Positions 12,101 through 22,482 of a stretch of DNA of 64,000 nucleotides are shown piece after piece (the stretch's first letter is position 1; every line of letters begins with the position of its first letter). Source of the stretch: Lagopus muta. Taxonomy: Eukaryota > Chordata > Aves > Galliformes > Phasianidae. The notes under the pieces were generated by a model that was not told the DNA's origin, did no database searches, and saw only the letters and a program-made list of their open reading frames with translations. Both the position numbers and the translations under genes were made by a program. The DNA lies in the NCBI RefSeq assembly GCF_023343835.1, contig NC_064433.1:183909777-183973776 (forward strand), read 5' to 3'.

Positions 12101-15100
12101 AAGGCAGTAGGAAACCTTTACGGCCAGGGTTCTGGGGCAAGAAGTGAATTAGAGGTAGCCCTGAACTGTCCGTCCGAGGAGATCCAACCAGCTGACTGGA
12201 CAATAAAAGCTGAGGCATTGGTTGTGCCAGCAGAGCCCAGAAAAACAGGCACTGCAGGTCCCAGAGCCAAGCTGCCTCTAACACCAGGTCCTCATCCCAT
12301 GGCCACTGGGGTGATTTGCTGGGACACAAAACTGTGGCTCGAATGTGGTAATAAGGTAATAAAACAGCAGCACACAACAAAATCCACACATCCACAGAGC
12401 TCCTGCTGTGTTTCTGACTTCACCATCAGCACTGCCCAAGCATTTAAGTCAGAATCTGCAACTCATGTCAAAACTCAGCCAACCCCTTTGAGGCATCTCA
12501 GGTATCTCAGAACCCACTGCACTTTGCAGCCACAGAATAGGCCCCTCGCTGGGAACTCCTAATGATGCTGCTTTGCTTGCAGCAGTGAAAGGCTTAATTG
12601 GAACAACCTGAGAAGCTCAGAAAAGCTTCTCAGAAAAGCACACTGAAACATGTTGGTGCCTATTATATATTTCACCTCTCCCAAAATCCATATCTGCCCT
12701 GCATCCAACTTTCTCCAACTGGCCAAGTATAATACAATAAAAATATCAAATATTTTTACTATCTTGCTTTCAGAAATTAAGGTTTTGATACAGCATTAAG
12801 TCAGCTGCTGTGTCTTGTATCCTGAAGTTAAAGCAGTTCTTTAAAGACATGTTGGGCACCCAGCTCCAGGGCAACACATCAACATTACTCTTTTGTCAGC
12901 TAACTGGTGACATTTGTCATCCTATAAAAACAGATCCTTTACTTATAAGCAGAAAATGTCTCTTCCAGCTCTACCCCTTTGGAAGTAAGAAAAATAAAAC
13001 ACTCTGTCTAAAAAAAGAAAGTCAAGTCAAAGCCAGGGATAACACCAGAGAAGAATCATAGAATCACAGCATCCACAGAATGGTTTGGGCTGGAAGGGAC
13101 ATTATAGATCATCCAGCTCTGAACCCTGCCGGGACAGGGACACCTTCTAATAGATCACTTTGCCCAGAGTCCTATCCAATCTGGCCTAGAGCATCTCCAG
13201 GGATGGGGCATCCACAACTTCTTTGGGCAAAAGAGGAGGAATGAGAAAGGGAATGTAAAGGCAGGCTTCTACATGTGGCCACTGTTTCCATGAGGAGACC
13301 CGTACGTACTTTATGGAGCCAGAGCGGAATGTTCTCCAGGTTGTAGGCTGGCTGCTTTTGCTGCACTGCTGCCCAGCAATAGGAGTCCACGTAGGCAGCC
13401 TGGCGCCAGGAGAAGGAGCTGGGTGCAAAGCAGCTTATCTGGGCACCTGGAAAACAGAGCAGAAGGGATCATGCACTCAAAAGATGAAAGAAAATAAATC
13501 AAACTTAGAAAAAAAAAAAAAGCGAAAAAAAAAAGCTCATACTTGTGATTTTGCTGCATCCAAAGTTATTACATTGAGAGTAGGAAGTATAGCAGCACTG
13601 AGAATCACTGAATTCCCACAGAACTACATCCAGAACTCCCACTGGGACTCTCTAATGTCTCCTAAACGTTGAAACAGATGCTAGAAACATCCATCTTTTA
13701 GGACTACTTCCATAATTTTCCATAATTCTGGGGAAGGACTGTTACCTCTCAGACCCCTCTTCCTCACATTGGCCAAAGGAGAGCCAACAGATGAAAAGTG
13801 TGACCACATGAGGCTGGTTTCCCAAGGAAGCAGCTACCACAGCACACCATCTTAATCCCAAGTGCTCACCCCTCACATGTATTGAAAGAAGACCTCAAAT
13901 ATCATTCCCCCAGCCCTGCAGTCCATGCAGTAATGCAAAGGCAGGTGTGTCCCACACTTATTCTGCCTCTGAGCATGAGTTTTGGCTTTGGGTTCATGTT
14001 AGCCCTGCTGTAACTCCTAGCAGAGCAGGAGTGGTCCCCAGGCTCTTCCAAGGGTCTCCAGGTTCAGGGCCAGGCACACCACAGCCATCTCTGCTCACTC
14101 CCAGCACTTCTCCAGCCTCTGGCACTTAAATGTAAGATTGAGGCACTAAGTGGCAGCCAGAACAGCCTCAGCCCTGGAGTCAAATTCTGCTCTGACCAGA
14201 TGACAGGCAGCAGCTAAGTCTTCCTGAAATGTGTATCAAAGAGGAAAAGTGGTTATTTGATGTGGAGCATCAGTAGCCCCCTTAGGTGAGAGACAGTAAC
14301 ACAGGACAAGGGGTTTTGCTTTTCCTTTGGAAGCTGTGACAGCCACAGCAAAATGTAAAGTTTTCAGTGGACTTTCCTAGATGCTGAAACACAACAGCTG
14401 TTTCACCAAATGTTTACACAAAGTGGAGGTCACCCTTCCTTGAGGACCTCTATGCCAAGAACAGCCTCCGACGCCTCCTCCAGCACAACACAAATGTCAA
14501 AAGAGCAAAAAAGGGAAACACTGCTACTTTTTTCTTTCCTTTTCTCAAAGTTATTGGTAGATGGCATCACTTTATGCTTTATGAGAGCATGTTTCAGTAC
14601 AAGACTGTTGAGCCTCTTTGCTAGTTTAGCCTCAAGAGAACAAGAACTGCTTCTGTAACAGAAGATGACTGCACTAGCCCTGTAACTTGTACAGCCTTTT
14701 CACAATGTAGCACAGTTAAGGGGCATTATAAATGAAAGCTTTTCCCTATGACTCACTATTACAATTATTTCTGAGGCTGTAGTATCATAATGATGGGGTC
14801 TGATCTGTCACAAGCCTCCCTTATGGAAAACAAGTTGCTGTTTATCAGCCCAGAGCTCACGTGGCTTAACTAACTTGGCACAGCACGAGCTCTTGCACTC
14901 TCCCAAAGCTTCAGAAGTTTCTGCTTTGCAGAGAAATTCCCATTACCTGTGGAAGAAATAACCTGCAGAGAAGAAAACAACAAAAAAAAAGGAGAAAAGA
15001 AGGATGCAATTGGAGTGTCTCTGTCCTTGATGGGCATCATCTATACTCTGCTTTCCCTAACAAACCCCCTGCTGCTGGCTGAGTGCAGCAGGAAACAAGT

Positions 15101-18100
15101 GGCCCTTTCACAGGGTGAGCAACAGAAGTGTTCAGCAAGATGCTTTGTCCTGTCTGTGTCTGGCATCTGCAAAAAGAGCAACATGCAGGGTGTTCATTCT
15201 CATGAATGGGTGCAAAATCACTGAAAGTGAGAGAGCCCTTAAATCAGTGATGCACAAGGCAGCCTCCAAAGTGGTGCAGACACAACTTCCCACCAGAACA
15301 GGCACAGCAATCCCAGGGCAGCAAGCTCAGCTCTTCAGATCCCCACACTTCAGCCCAGACTTAGGAGACCTTCAGACCTTCAGCCAGGAGTCCAGCAGGT
15401 CAGAAACAGACAGCAGAGGAGATGGGGACTCTCCAGTTACCACCCTGCTATTTAATTAACTTAGTGCAGTTCTGCTTGTAAATTCTTGTTAATATAAGTA
15501 CCTTTGCACTAATCATGGTGCAAAGAGATTACATCTTTGCGCATTATCTTCACCAAACACAGATTACTCAACACATCTGAAAGTCAACATGATTTTACAC
15601 CCTTTTTTCCCCTCCTTTTCCCCTCCAAAGGGGCACACAGGCACGCCTGTGTGACCTCAGCTGAAGAGCAGCAACTTGAGCTGTCACCTTGCCCAGCTCC
15701 ACATAGCTTCATGTCCACCTTGCCAACAGCACCCAGTGTCTCCTCTGTGCCTGGGACTGGAAAACCCATTCTTTTTTTGCAGCTGGTGACTCTCCAACTC
15801 CTCTCCAGCACAGGACAGCCCACAGGTGGAGATCCTGCCCTGGTGACATCGTTTCACCTCCCAAAGAAAATCCCTGATAGAAAGGACAGAGTCCCAGTTC
15901 AGCAGGTGACTGCCTTGCTGGCAAACAAAGTGACACCCCAGGCTGTGCCTCATCCCTCACCAAGGCAGGTACCAGCAGGAAGCACTGGTTTTGTCCCCAG
16001 CAGCCCAATACCTCTCTTCCCACCAAGGCATCTAATTAAGAAACTAAAAGACACTGCTTCCAAGAATCAACATTAACCACACACTGAAGTGCTTTTCCTG
16101 AACTGAGGTCAGGTGGTTTGTAGCTAAACAGATTAAACCTTCAGCGAGTAATTACTGCTTCCTACTGCACCGCAATCATTGGGAAGAGATTTGCATAGGC
16201 TCAAATGAAAACTCAGCCATTAATTACTACTATAATGTCGAACTGGGCAAAATGAACCAGCCATGATATTCAAATACCTGATTTTATCCAGCAAGAATTA
16301 GCGACACTGGCAGCCACAAACAGGAAAATCAAGCAACATGTACACAATGTACAGACTGCCAGGCACCATCCAACGCACACTCTTCTCACCAATATTAAAA
16401 GACAACCTCACACTTCAAAAAAAAAAAAAAAAAAGATGTCCCAATGCATGCCAAAGGAGAAGAAACTGGATGTGTGGGTTTGCATGCATGCATTAAGAGC
16501 AGACCAGAAAGAATGTGTTTATTAGATTTATAGATGCCTCTTACGGACCAAAGTGGCACACCAGGTGAAGGATACTCACTGTGTTCAAGAAGGAATTGTG
16601 GAGGGAGCTACAGCAGGAAAGGAACAACTGTTTGCCAAGGCTGACTTTAGCAATGGGGAAGCAGAACATAAAGCCCAGGTGATGCCATATTCAAGCAGAG
16701 GAGCCACCAGGTGTCTGTCCCACTCCATGGGGCTGGGAGCTGTTCCTCAGGGAACTCTCAAAACCAGGCAGGGGGAAAAGAGCTAGGTGTTGACCAGGAA
16801 GGCCTTCAGAGTGACAGGTCAGTTTAGTAACTGGGGGAAAAAAAACCCTTCCCAATGAAATTCCCACCAATGACATACAAAAAACATAACAAGTTTCTCT
16901 TCTCCCAAAGGAGAAACATCTCAGAGCTGATGCAATGAACCTCTGGCTCCACTGCTACTTTGCTGTTACTGCAATCCTCTGGCAATGTCAGAGGGCCACA
17001 GCACTTTAAAACAAGTTTTGGTCCCCAAAACAGCTTTCCATCATTTCTGTAGGAAATGAAAGCCTAGCTCTGTAGATGTTGAGCAGAAAAGATTCTCCTC
17101 ATTGATAGATGAAGATGTTCACCCAAAGGCAATTTGGACTTGCCAGTGAAGCAAACATTGCTGCAGGTTTGGGTTGGAAGCTCTTGGCACAGGCTTGTCC
17201 CTGACAGCAGGTACTTCTGATCTTCACTGAGGGCTCTTCATGTGCCAAAGAGTAGCACGGCATGTGCTGCCATGGAAAAACCATAATCAGCAAATTGCTG
17301 GAACATCCAGGGTGACATGAGCCAGCAGTGTGCACTTACAGCCTGGAAGACCCACTGTATCCTGGGCTGCATCAACAGAGGCCAGCAGGGCAATGGAGGT
17401 GATCATCTCTCTCTACTCAGCCTTTCTGGGACCCCATCTGGAGTAATGCGTTGGTCCCCAGCACAAGAAGGATGTGGAGCTCTTGGAGCAGGTCCAGAAG
17501 AGGCCACAAAGATGCTCAGAGGGCTGGAGCACCTTTCCTATGAAGAAAGGCTTGGAGAGTGGGTGCTTGTTCAGCCTGGAGAAGAGAAGGCTCCAGGGAG
17601 ACCTCACTGCAGCCTTCTGGTACCTGAAGGGAGCCTACAAACAGGAGGGAGACCAACTTTTTGCACAGTCTGATAGTGATGGAACAAGGGTGAATGACTT
17701 TAATCTAAAAGAGGCGAAACTTAGGTTAGCTGTTAAGGAGAAATTCTTCACTCTGAAGGCGATGAAGTGGAAAGAGTTTGGGGAGGGTGAGAAGCACTGC
17801 TCCACAGTCAGTCCTCTCATGAACTCTCCCAGTTTCAACAAATAAAAGCACGAGGCACAGCCCACATCCCAGCACGCAGCTTGCTTCAGCAGCCCTGGGG
17901 AATGTCCTCTGAGCTCCCAGCCAGCAGCTGCCACAGTCATAGTCTTTGGCCTAATGACACCCAATCTAACCTAGCTATCACAGAAGTCACAAGGTCAGAT
18001 TGTTTCCCAAAACCCAACCCCATGACTTGTGAACATGAAAGCAGACACACCAGCAGGAAGGGCCAGCAAGGGCCTAGCAGCAGAGGCAAGGAGTCCAGTC

Positions 18101-21100
18101 CAAAAGATAAGGCTAATCCCCTTCATACCCCCTGTTCTACTGTCCAAGGCATCCCAAAGTCTACATACAGCCTCCTGGCAGAGATGAGAACTAAAACAAA
18201 CAAGGAAAAAAATATCCTCCCAGAAACTAGGTGGGATATGAGCAGCACACAGAAGTTTGTCACCAGTTGGAAAACCCAAGGCAATCACTGGGAGCATTAA
18301 TCCCGTGGTATGCATGGCACAGGGTAGGGCCTCCCCACCTATGGGCACCTCCAGCACAGCAAGGTGGGGACAACCTGAGATCATTAGGGACAATAATACT
18401 CATTCAGTGCTACAAATTCTCATTTTGACAGACACATACCACTGCTGTGGGCTGGTCTATGGTCAGGCACTTCCCAACCTGTCACAACTGATAAGCTCAT
18501 AGTGCTACCCAAACCTTCATGTTGGTTATACCCAAGTTTAAGTGTCTTTACTTAGCACATGGTGGTTTCCTGGTCCTGGGAAGCTTTTCCAGGGGTTTGT
18601 TATGTCATATAATAAGCATAGATGTTATAAGGAGGATAAAGTCATGCTAGGAATACATGAGCCATACATAGAATCATAAAATCATTTGAGTTGGAAAGGA
18701 CCTTTATTAAAGGCCATCGAGTCCAACCCCCCTGCAGTGGACAGGGACACCTACAGTTCGATCAGGTACTCAGAGTCCTGTCCAGCTTGACCCTAAATGT
18801 CTTCAAGGATGGGGCATCCACCATCTCTCTGGGCAACTTGTGCCAGTGCACATCACACTTAGCATAAAAAACTTTTTTCTTATATTCAGTGTAAATCTCC
18901 CTCTTCTAGTTTGAAACCATTTCCCCTTGTCCTATCACAACAGACCCTGCTGAAGAGTCTATCCCCTTCTTTCTTACAGCCCCTTTAGATAATGAGAGGC
19001 TGCCCTCCAGTCTCCCCAGAACTTGCTTTTCTCCAGGCTGAACAGCTCCAGCTCTCTCTGCCTGTTTCTATTTCCTCTCTACCCAACGTGCTTGGGGATT
19101 GCCTTGTCCTGGAAAGGTCTGGATGTGCCACTTTCCTCCATGCAGTTCCACAAAGCCCTCTGTGCTCCGAGATGCAGCAGCTATCACAGCACTTGCTGTG
19201 AGGCAGAGGGCTCTGGAGACTTCTCTTTGCCCTTCTCCACACAGTGAGGCTGACAAAGCCCTAAGAAGTGGCACTGAAAGAGATTCCAACTGCCCATGTC
19301 TCAGTGACAGAGTAGTACCTGACCACCCGTAGCGTATTCACCCTAAAAACTGCTGCATGCCATAGGAAACAATGTAAAGTAGTCATGTAACACATGCACA
19401 CAACGCTGCTCAAATCCTCACAACCCTACAATTATTTCCCAATTCCCAGTAGAAAACAATATCAAACACATACAGAGTATAACTAAAAACAAACTCAGGC
19501 AAGTTTTCCCCTTCCCTGCAGGATGCAGACAAACAGAGCAGGGCCACATGCCTACCGACCCGCAGGGCTCCCTGACGGAGCACAGTGGATGTACCGTGCC
19601 TCCTGCATAGAAATCCTTTGCAATACACGAACTGAATCTCATCTGCTATCTGAAATTTCCATCAAAACAAGAAGTCACTTGATAGCATCAGAAAACCTTT
19701 GTAAAGGTCTTAATAATTTCTCATAACCAACAGCAAACACAGGTGGGATTACAATTGCAGTTATAGGCCCCTTTGCTGCAACTGAGCACCAAACAGCAGG
19801 AAGGCAACAGCTGAAGCTGCCAGGGTACTTTAGGTGGGAAGAATGTAATTATCACAATAGAAATAGGATCTGAGCACTTATTTTTGCAAAGTGCATGCAA
19901 TTTTTGTATGCAAAGGAAGAGATATTTCCATGTTGTGACTCACACATTGCTTTCACAACCACTCCAGATTTGGGGTTGCCCTTTTTCAGACTCAAAACAG
20001 ACCTACCATTTTCTCTCAGTTTAGCAGCCCTGAGTTAAAAAGCACAACTACATCAGGAAGCATTTGAAACAAATACTTACTTTCCATTTCAACACTGGCT
20101 CCACACCAGTGCCCAGGGAAGTGCCAAGACCCAATGCATCCCTCAAAACACCTTAAAAAGAAAAGCTCCTGCCCGGCAGTCAGCGCAGCACGGGGCACAG
20201 GCAGCACGCGGAGCAACTATCACTTTCTGTATGGAAACCACGTGGGTAGCTTTGCTCACACCGGGGCCTGCCAGCACACGGTTGGTCTTTTTCTTTTTGA
20301 AACACAGGAACTGGCTTTCAAGCTTCAGGTTTTCTTCTGGGTTCTCAAGATCACAAGTAAAAAAAATAGAGAATAGAGATACATGGTGTATCCCTGGTGT
20401 GCAAAACACAGCACATACTTTAATTTGTGCTTTGTGAATCTGCTGTAGTCACAGAATCAATTTGAATCATTTTCATATTGAAAGGTACTGTATGCTGTAT
20501 ATGCCATGCACCAGGGCCCAAACATTCAGTTAGTGAAAATGAGACCTTTGCTCATCCAAAAGAAAGGAAACTTTCACCAAACTTAGCAATTCAGCTGCAG
20601 GTTGGAGCTTCACATGGAGGAGGAAAGTAACTTTAAACTAAAAGAGGGGAGATTTAGGTTAGATGTTATGTGTAAAGAATTTCTTCCTAGAATGGTGAGG
20701 CCCTGGCACAGCTGCCCAGAGAGCTGTGGTGCCCCATCCCTGGAGGTGCTCAAGGCCAGGTTGGATGGGCCCTGGGCATCCTGAGCTGATGGAGGCAACC
20801 AGCCCATGGCAGGGGTTGGGGCTGGGTGGGCTTTAAGTTCCCTTCCAACCCAAACGATTCTGTGTTTAATGATTCTCTGAAAAATGAAAGAAATACCACT
20901 GCAGGGCTCGGCAGAGACCTTGGTGGGCAGGCGTTGCTTCCAACTGAGCTGGGCACAGCGCTTTCAGAGAGGAAAATGGAGGAAGAACAGATCCCCGCAT
21001 GAGCTACTTTGTGCACCTGCACAGCCCCTAAATTGAAAGCCTTCTTTCTCGTTGCTTCAAGAAGACAAGTGCACTTGTTGTAGCTGATGTGAAATGGAAA

Positions 21101-21742
21101 GGTTCGCTTATAGAAACGCTTCTGCACCCTTTCAGTCTCTGACTGACCAAAGTACCACGGGACATGGTTGTCCTCAGCACTTCTGCTTGGTTGTTTCCAA
21201 GTTCTGGGTCAAAGCCACATCCACTGAAACATCCATGGCATTAGATGGTGGGGGCACCTTACCTATTATGCAGTTTGAGATCTGATTAGTGCCATACACG
21301 ATGTTTTTCATAGAATCACGGAATCATTAAGATTGGAAAAGACCACTAAGCTCACCACGTCCAACCCCAGCCCATGCCCACTGCCCACGTCCCTCAGCGC
21401 CGCATCCTCACAGCTCTCGATCACCTCCAAGCACACTCCGCCCCGACCCCGAGCGGACCCCCGGTGCCGAGCCCCTCCCCAAACCCCGGCGCTCGCAGCG
21501 CTGCCCCCGCCCCGCCCAAGCCTTTGTGTGCCGCGGGGAGGGGGCGGCGGGGGGCGGTTACCGATGGAGACCTCCTGGGCGAAGGCGAGGGAGATGAGCA
21601 GCAGCGGCAGCCCAACGGCGATGCAGGTGACGATCTTGTCCAGCGCCAGCTCCAGCCGCAGCCCTTTGTAACGCGTCTCGGGCGGCTCCTTCAGCAAGAA
21701 GTCCGAGAAGACGTACTCGGTGGCGATGTGTGCGATGGCCAT
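3069..21742 (-). CDS. PANX1: PANX1, pannexin 1 large-pore channel (five exons, spliced)
   Basis: Pannexin 1 forms plasma-membrane channels that pass ATP and other small molecules. Coding exons in order of transcription are 21562-21742, 13310-13446, 5231-5454, 3670-4340 and a candidate last exon 3069-3139. Lengths 181, 137, 224, 671 and 71 give 1284 nt, or 427 residues plus stop; human PANX1 has 426. The start is [20 protein letters not shown], matching the mammalian N-terminus, in a strong CCCGCCATGG context. Seen residues include Cys66 and Cys84 of the first outer loop, Trp74-Arg75, the NDTT glycosylation site in the second loop, and a caspase-like DTVD at about 374-377. Four hydrophobic segments are present. 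The gene sits about 4.5 kb downstream of HEPHL1 on the same strand. Exons 1-4 are secure; only the last exon is uncertain. Confidence 0.95.
3140..5230 (-). other. PANX1 introns 4 and 3
   Basis: Intron 4 (3140-3669) and intron 3 (4341-5230) lie either side of exon 4. Intron 3 contains T/G-rich low-complexity sequence near 4730-4830 and an A-run near 5031. I see no repeat of a known family and no further exon. Confidence 0.6.
3670..4340 (-). CDS. PANX1: PANX1 exon 4 (spans 3-4, second outer loop, C-terminal domain)
   Basis: The acceptor CTCTTGCAG|CTTGTGG gives [19 protein letters not shown]. The exon holds the third and fourth membrane helices, the second outer loop with its two cysteines (DEFLC and QCKLIAVG) and an N-glycosylation NDTT. 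The C-terminal domain follows ([22 protein letters not shown]). Near its end it reads DTVDG, the position of the caspase site that removes the autoinhibitory tail in mammals. It ends ATELQ with donor CAAG|GTAAGC, phase 1. Confidence 0.95.
5231..5454 (-). CDS. PANX1: PANX1 exon 3 (second membrane span and cytoplasmic loop)
   Basis: The acceptor CCCTTCAG|TTCTTC starts [16 protein letters not shown], the second membrane span, followed by [20 protein letters not shown] of the cytoplasmic loop. It ends ENLTQ with donor AG|GTAGGA, phase 2, so the next exon completes Ser. The match to mammalian pannexin 1 is strong apart from a variable stretch near residues 160-175, as expected for that loop. Confidence 0.95.
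7790..7912 (+). mobile_element. Degraded CR1 3' end
   Basis: The tail TTGGACTTGATCATCCTTAT, GGGTCCTTTCCAACTCAGGA and TTTCTATGAT matches the CR1 3' terminal pattern. The upstream part is badly diverged. Confidence 0.6.
9253..9416 (+). mobile_element. CR1 LINE fragment, plus orientation
   Basis: It contains TGGATGCTCCATTGTTGGAG..., GAGTTGGACTAGATAGCC, GTCCCTTCCAAGTCAAACAA and a TTCTATGGTTCTATGAT end. It forms an inverted pair with the copy at 9755-9955 in the same intron. Confidence 0.75.
9755..9955 (-). mobile_element. CR1 LINE fragment, minus orientation
   Basis: The plus strand reads AATCATAGAACCATAGGATG, GGTTTGGGTTGGAAGGGAAC and CACCTCCAGGGATGGGGCAC, the reverse complement of a CR1 3' end. 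It lies in sense with PANX1. Confidence 0.85.
11022..11352 (+). mobile_element. Mariner-like DNA transposon relic (Galluhop type), 5' part
   Basis: The element begins TACGAGGGCTGCC, as I recall for avian mariner ends, followed by a leader and the start of a decayed transposase. Translated pieces read [16 protein letters not shown] and, after a frame break, [14 protein letters not shown], the helix-turn-helix region of mariner transposases. Stops and frameshifts interrupt it, and the catalytic DDD part is missing, so it is inactive. A CR1 tail follows within about 50 bases. The family name is from memory. Confidence 0.7.
11400..11450 (+). mobile_element. Short CR1 3' terminal scrap
   Basis: CAGGCAACTGGACTTAATGG followed by GTCCTTCCAACTAACCATTC is the last part of a CR1 3' end. 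The usual octamer tail is replaced by the (CATCC)n tract that follows. Confidence 0.55.
11451..11487. repeat. (CATCC)n simple repeat
   Basis: Pentamer units TTCCC and then CATCC run directly after the CR1 scrap, an imperfect microsatellite probably grown from the CR1 tail. Confidence 0.8.
13054..13230 (-). mobile_element. CR1 LINE fragment next to PANX1 exon 2
   Basis: The plus strand reads AATCATAGAATCACAGCATC, GGTTTGGGCTGGAAGGGACA and CATCTCCAGGGATGGGGCAT. It ends about 80 bases from the exon 2 donor. Confidence 0.85.
13310..13446 (-). CDS. PANX1: PANX1 exon 2 (first extracellular loop)
   Basis: The acceptor TTTTCCAG|GTGCC restores the phase left by exon 1, giving [16 protein letters not shown] and then [12 protein letters not shown]. 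It carries the two outer-loop cysteines (66 and 84) and the pore-lining Trp74 and Arg75 expected in pannexin 1. It ends LWLHK with donor AAA|GTACGT, phase 0. A CR1 copy (about 13054-13230) lies only about 80 bases downstream in intron 2. Confidence 0.95.
16417..16434. repeat. Poly(A) run
   Basis: Eighteen A residues with no obvious retroelement body directly in front of it. Confidence 0.9.
17320..17800 (+). mobile_element. CR1 LINE fragment lacking the 3' end
   Basis: The sequence follows the CR1 3' UTR: GGATGTGGAGCTCTTGGAGC, GTCCAGAAGAGGCCACAAAG, TTCAGCCTGGAGAAGAGAAG and AGAAATTCTTCACTCTGAAG. It stops before the usual terminal segment, so both ends are lost. The open frames across it are CR1-derived and not a gene. 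Confidence 0.85.
18668..19065 (-). mobile_element. CR1 LINE fragment, about 400 bp
   Basis: It starts with the reversed tail ATAGAATCATAAAATCATTT, then GAGTTGGAAAGGACC, GTCCAACCCCCCTGCAGTGG, CATTTCCCCTTGTCCTATCA and CTCCAGGCTGAACAGCTCCA, a contiguous CR1 3' region in reverse. Confidence 0.9.
20590..20880 (+). mobile_element. CR1 LINE fragment
   Basis: It reads AGAGGGGAGATTTAGGTTAG, AGCTGCCCAGAGAGCTGTGG, TCCCTGGAGGTGCTCAAGGC and TCCCTTCCAACCCAAACGAT, ending in a decayed TTCTGTG tail. Confidence 0.9.
21308..21430 (-). mobile_element. CR1 3' end at the edge of the PANX1 CpG island
   Basis: The reversed tail TCATAGAATCACGGAATCAT is followed by TTGGAAAAGACCACTAAGCT. The remainder is GC-rich and merges into the CpG island. 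It ends about 130 bases inside intron 1. Confidence 0.8.
21562..21742 (-). CDS. PANX1: PANX1 exon 1 (start codon, first membrane span)
   Basis: This exon encodes residues 1-60: the cytoplasmic N-terminus and first membrane helix, with the motif [20 protein letters not shown]. The ATG occupies 21740-21742. The frame stays open upstream as far as an ATG at 22072, but only the internal ATG gives the conserved pannexin N-terminus and has a near-perfect Kozak context. The donor reads ATCG|GTAACC, leaving phase 1. The exon lies in a CpG island. Confidence 0.95.
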
Positions 21743-21745
21743 GGC

Positions 21746-21815
21746 GGGCTCGGCTCGGCTCGGCACGGCTCGGCACGGCACTGCTCGGCGCGGTGCGGCT
21801 CCGCCCGGCTCGGCG
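21746..21815. repeat. GC-rich minisatellite in the PANX1 5' UTR
   Basis: Tandem variants of GGCTC, GGCAC and GGCGC in units of 5 and 10 bases lie just upstream of the PANX1 start codon, probably within the 5' UTR. Confidence 0.75.
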
Positions 21816-22024
21816 CAACTCCGCCCAGCAGCGCCCACAGCGCCCAGCCCTGCGCCGCCCCCTTGTGGCTGCTGCCCGCCGTGCGGCCGGCCGTGCTGCT
21901 GGCGTGGGCTCGTTGAGTTACGGGCCGAGCCCTGCGGCGCTTGTCGTATCGTTGGGCACCACTGGAGCCTGACTTCTAATTCGTACAGCCCGGTCAGGCG
22001 TTTGTACGCACTGATATCGAGCAC

Positions 22025-22482
22025 TGTGTGACACAACATAAGGAGGACGTAAAACCATGAAAGGGTGCCCAAAGGACGGCTGCAAGGATGGGGAAGGGTC
22101 TGAGGGCGAGACCTATAAGGGGCGGCTGAGCTCAGCCCAGAGCAGAGCAGGCTGAGGGGAGGCCTGATGGCAGCTGCAGCTCCTCACAGGGAGCGGAGGC
22201 AGCGCTGAGCTCTGCTCTGTGTGACAGCGACAGGGAACGGCATGAAGCTGTGACAGAGGAGGACAGCTGGGGGTGAGAGAAGGTCTGCACCACAGGGCGG
22301 TGGGCATGGAACAGCCTGCCCAGGGCTGTGGGCACGGCCCCGAGCTGCTGGAGCTCAGGAGGCGTTTGGACAGTGCTCTCAGACATTCGTTTAGGTTTTG
22401 GGTAGTGCTGTGTGGAGTCGGGAGTTGGTAACGATCCTCATGGGTCCCTTCCAACTTAGGCTATTCTGTGATTCCATGATAA
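22025..22482 (+). mobile_element. CR1 LINE fragment just upstream of PANX1
   Basis: It reads TGCAAGGATGGGGAAGGGTC, AGAGCAGAGCAGGCTGAGGG, TGGGCATGGAACAGCCTGCC and GGGTCCCTTCCAACTTAGGC, ending ATTCTGTGATTCCATGAT. It begins about 280 bases above the PANX1 start codon and is more GC-rich than the other copies. Confidence 0.8.

Larger units (their letters stand above)
5455..13309 (-). other. PANX1 intron 2
   Basis: About 7.9 kb without a supportable exon. It contains CR1 fragments near 7790-7912, 9253-9416, 9755-9955, 11400-11450 and 13054-13230, a mariner relic at 11022-11352 and a (CATCC)n tract at 11451-11487. The remaining unique sequence shows no structure I can name. Confidence 0.7.
13447..21561 (-). 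other. PANX1 intron 1
   Basis: About 8.1 kb. It contains CR1 copies near 17320-17800, 18668-19065, 20590-20880 and 21308-21430, and an A-run at 16417-16434. The plus-strand open frame at 15537-16076 has low-complexity composition and no recognisable domain. No further exon is supportable. Confidence 0.7.
21370..21960 (-). promoter_or_regulatory. PANX1 CpG-island promoter
   Basis: This stretch is far richer in G, C and CpG than anything else in the window and covers exon 1, the start codon and sequence above it. Gene-strand GGGCGG-type boxes occur at about 21508-21520, 21800 and 21830. No TATA box is evident. The transcription start is not determined by the sequence; a broad start a little above 21745 is inferred. 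Confidence 0.75.

Noticed and set aside
12218..12562. Plus-strand open frame of 114 codons
   Set aside because: No known domain, no splice context, and it overlaps an equally long minus-strand frame.
15537..16076. Plus-strand open frame of 179 codons in PANX1 intron 1
   Set aside because: Composition is Pro/Ser-rich and I recognise no domain; no splice or promoter context supports it.
17317..17845. Overlapping plus-strand open frames of 118 and 123 codons
   Set aside because: They lie within the CR1 3' region and are not protein-coding sequence of the element or the host.
21743..22072. In-frame extension of PANX1 upstream to an ATG at 22072
   Set aside because: The frame is open because the region is GC-rich. 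It translates to low-complexity Ala/Arg/Pro sequence, crosses a CR1 edge and has no pannexin counterpart, while the inner ATG matches the family start.
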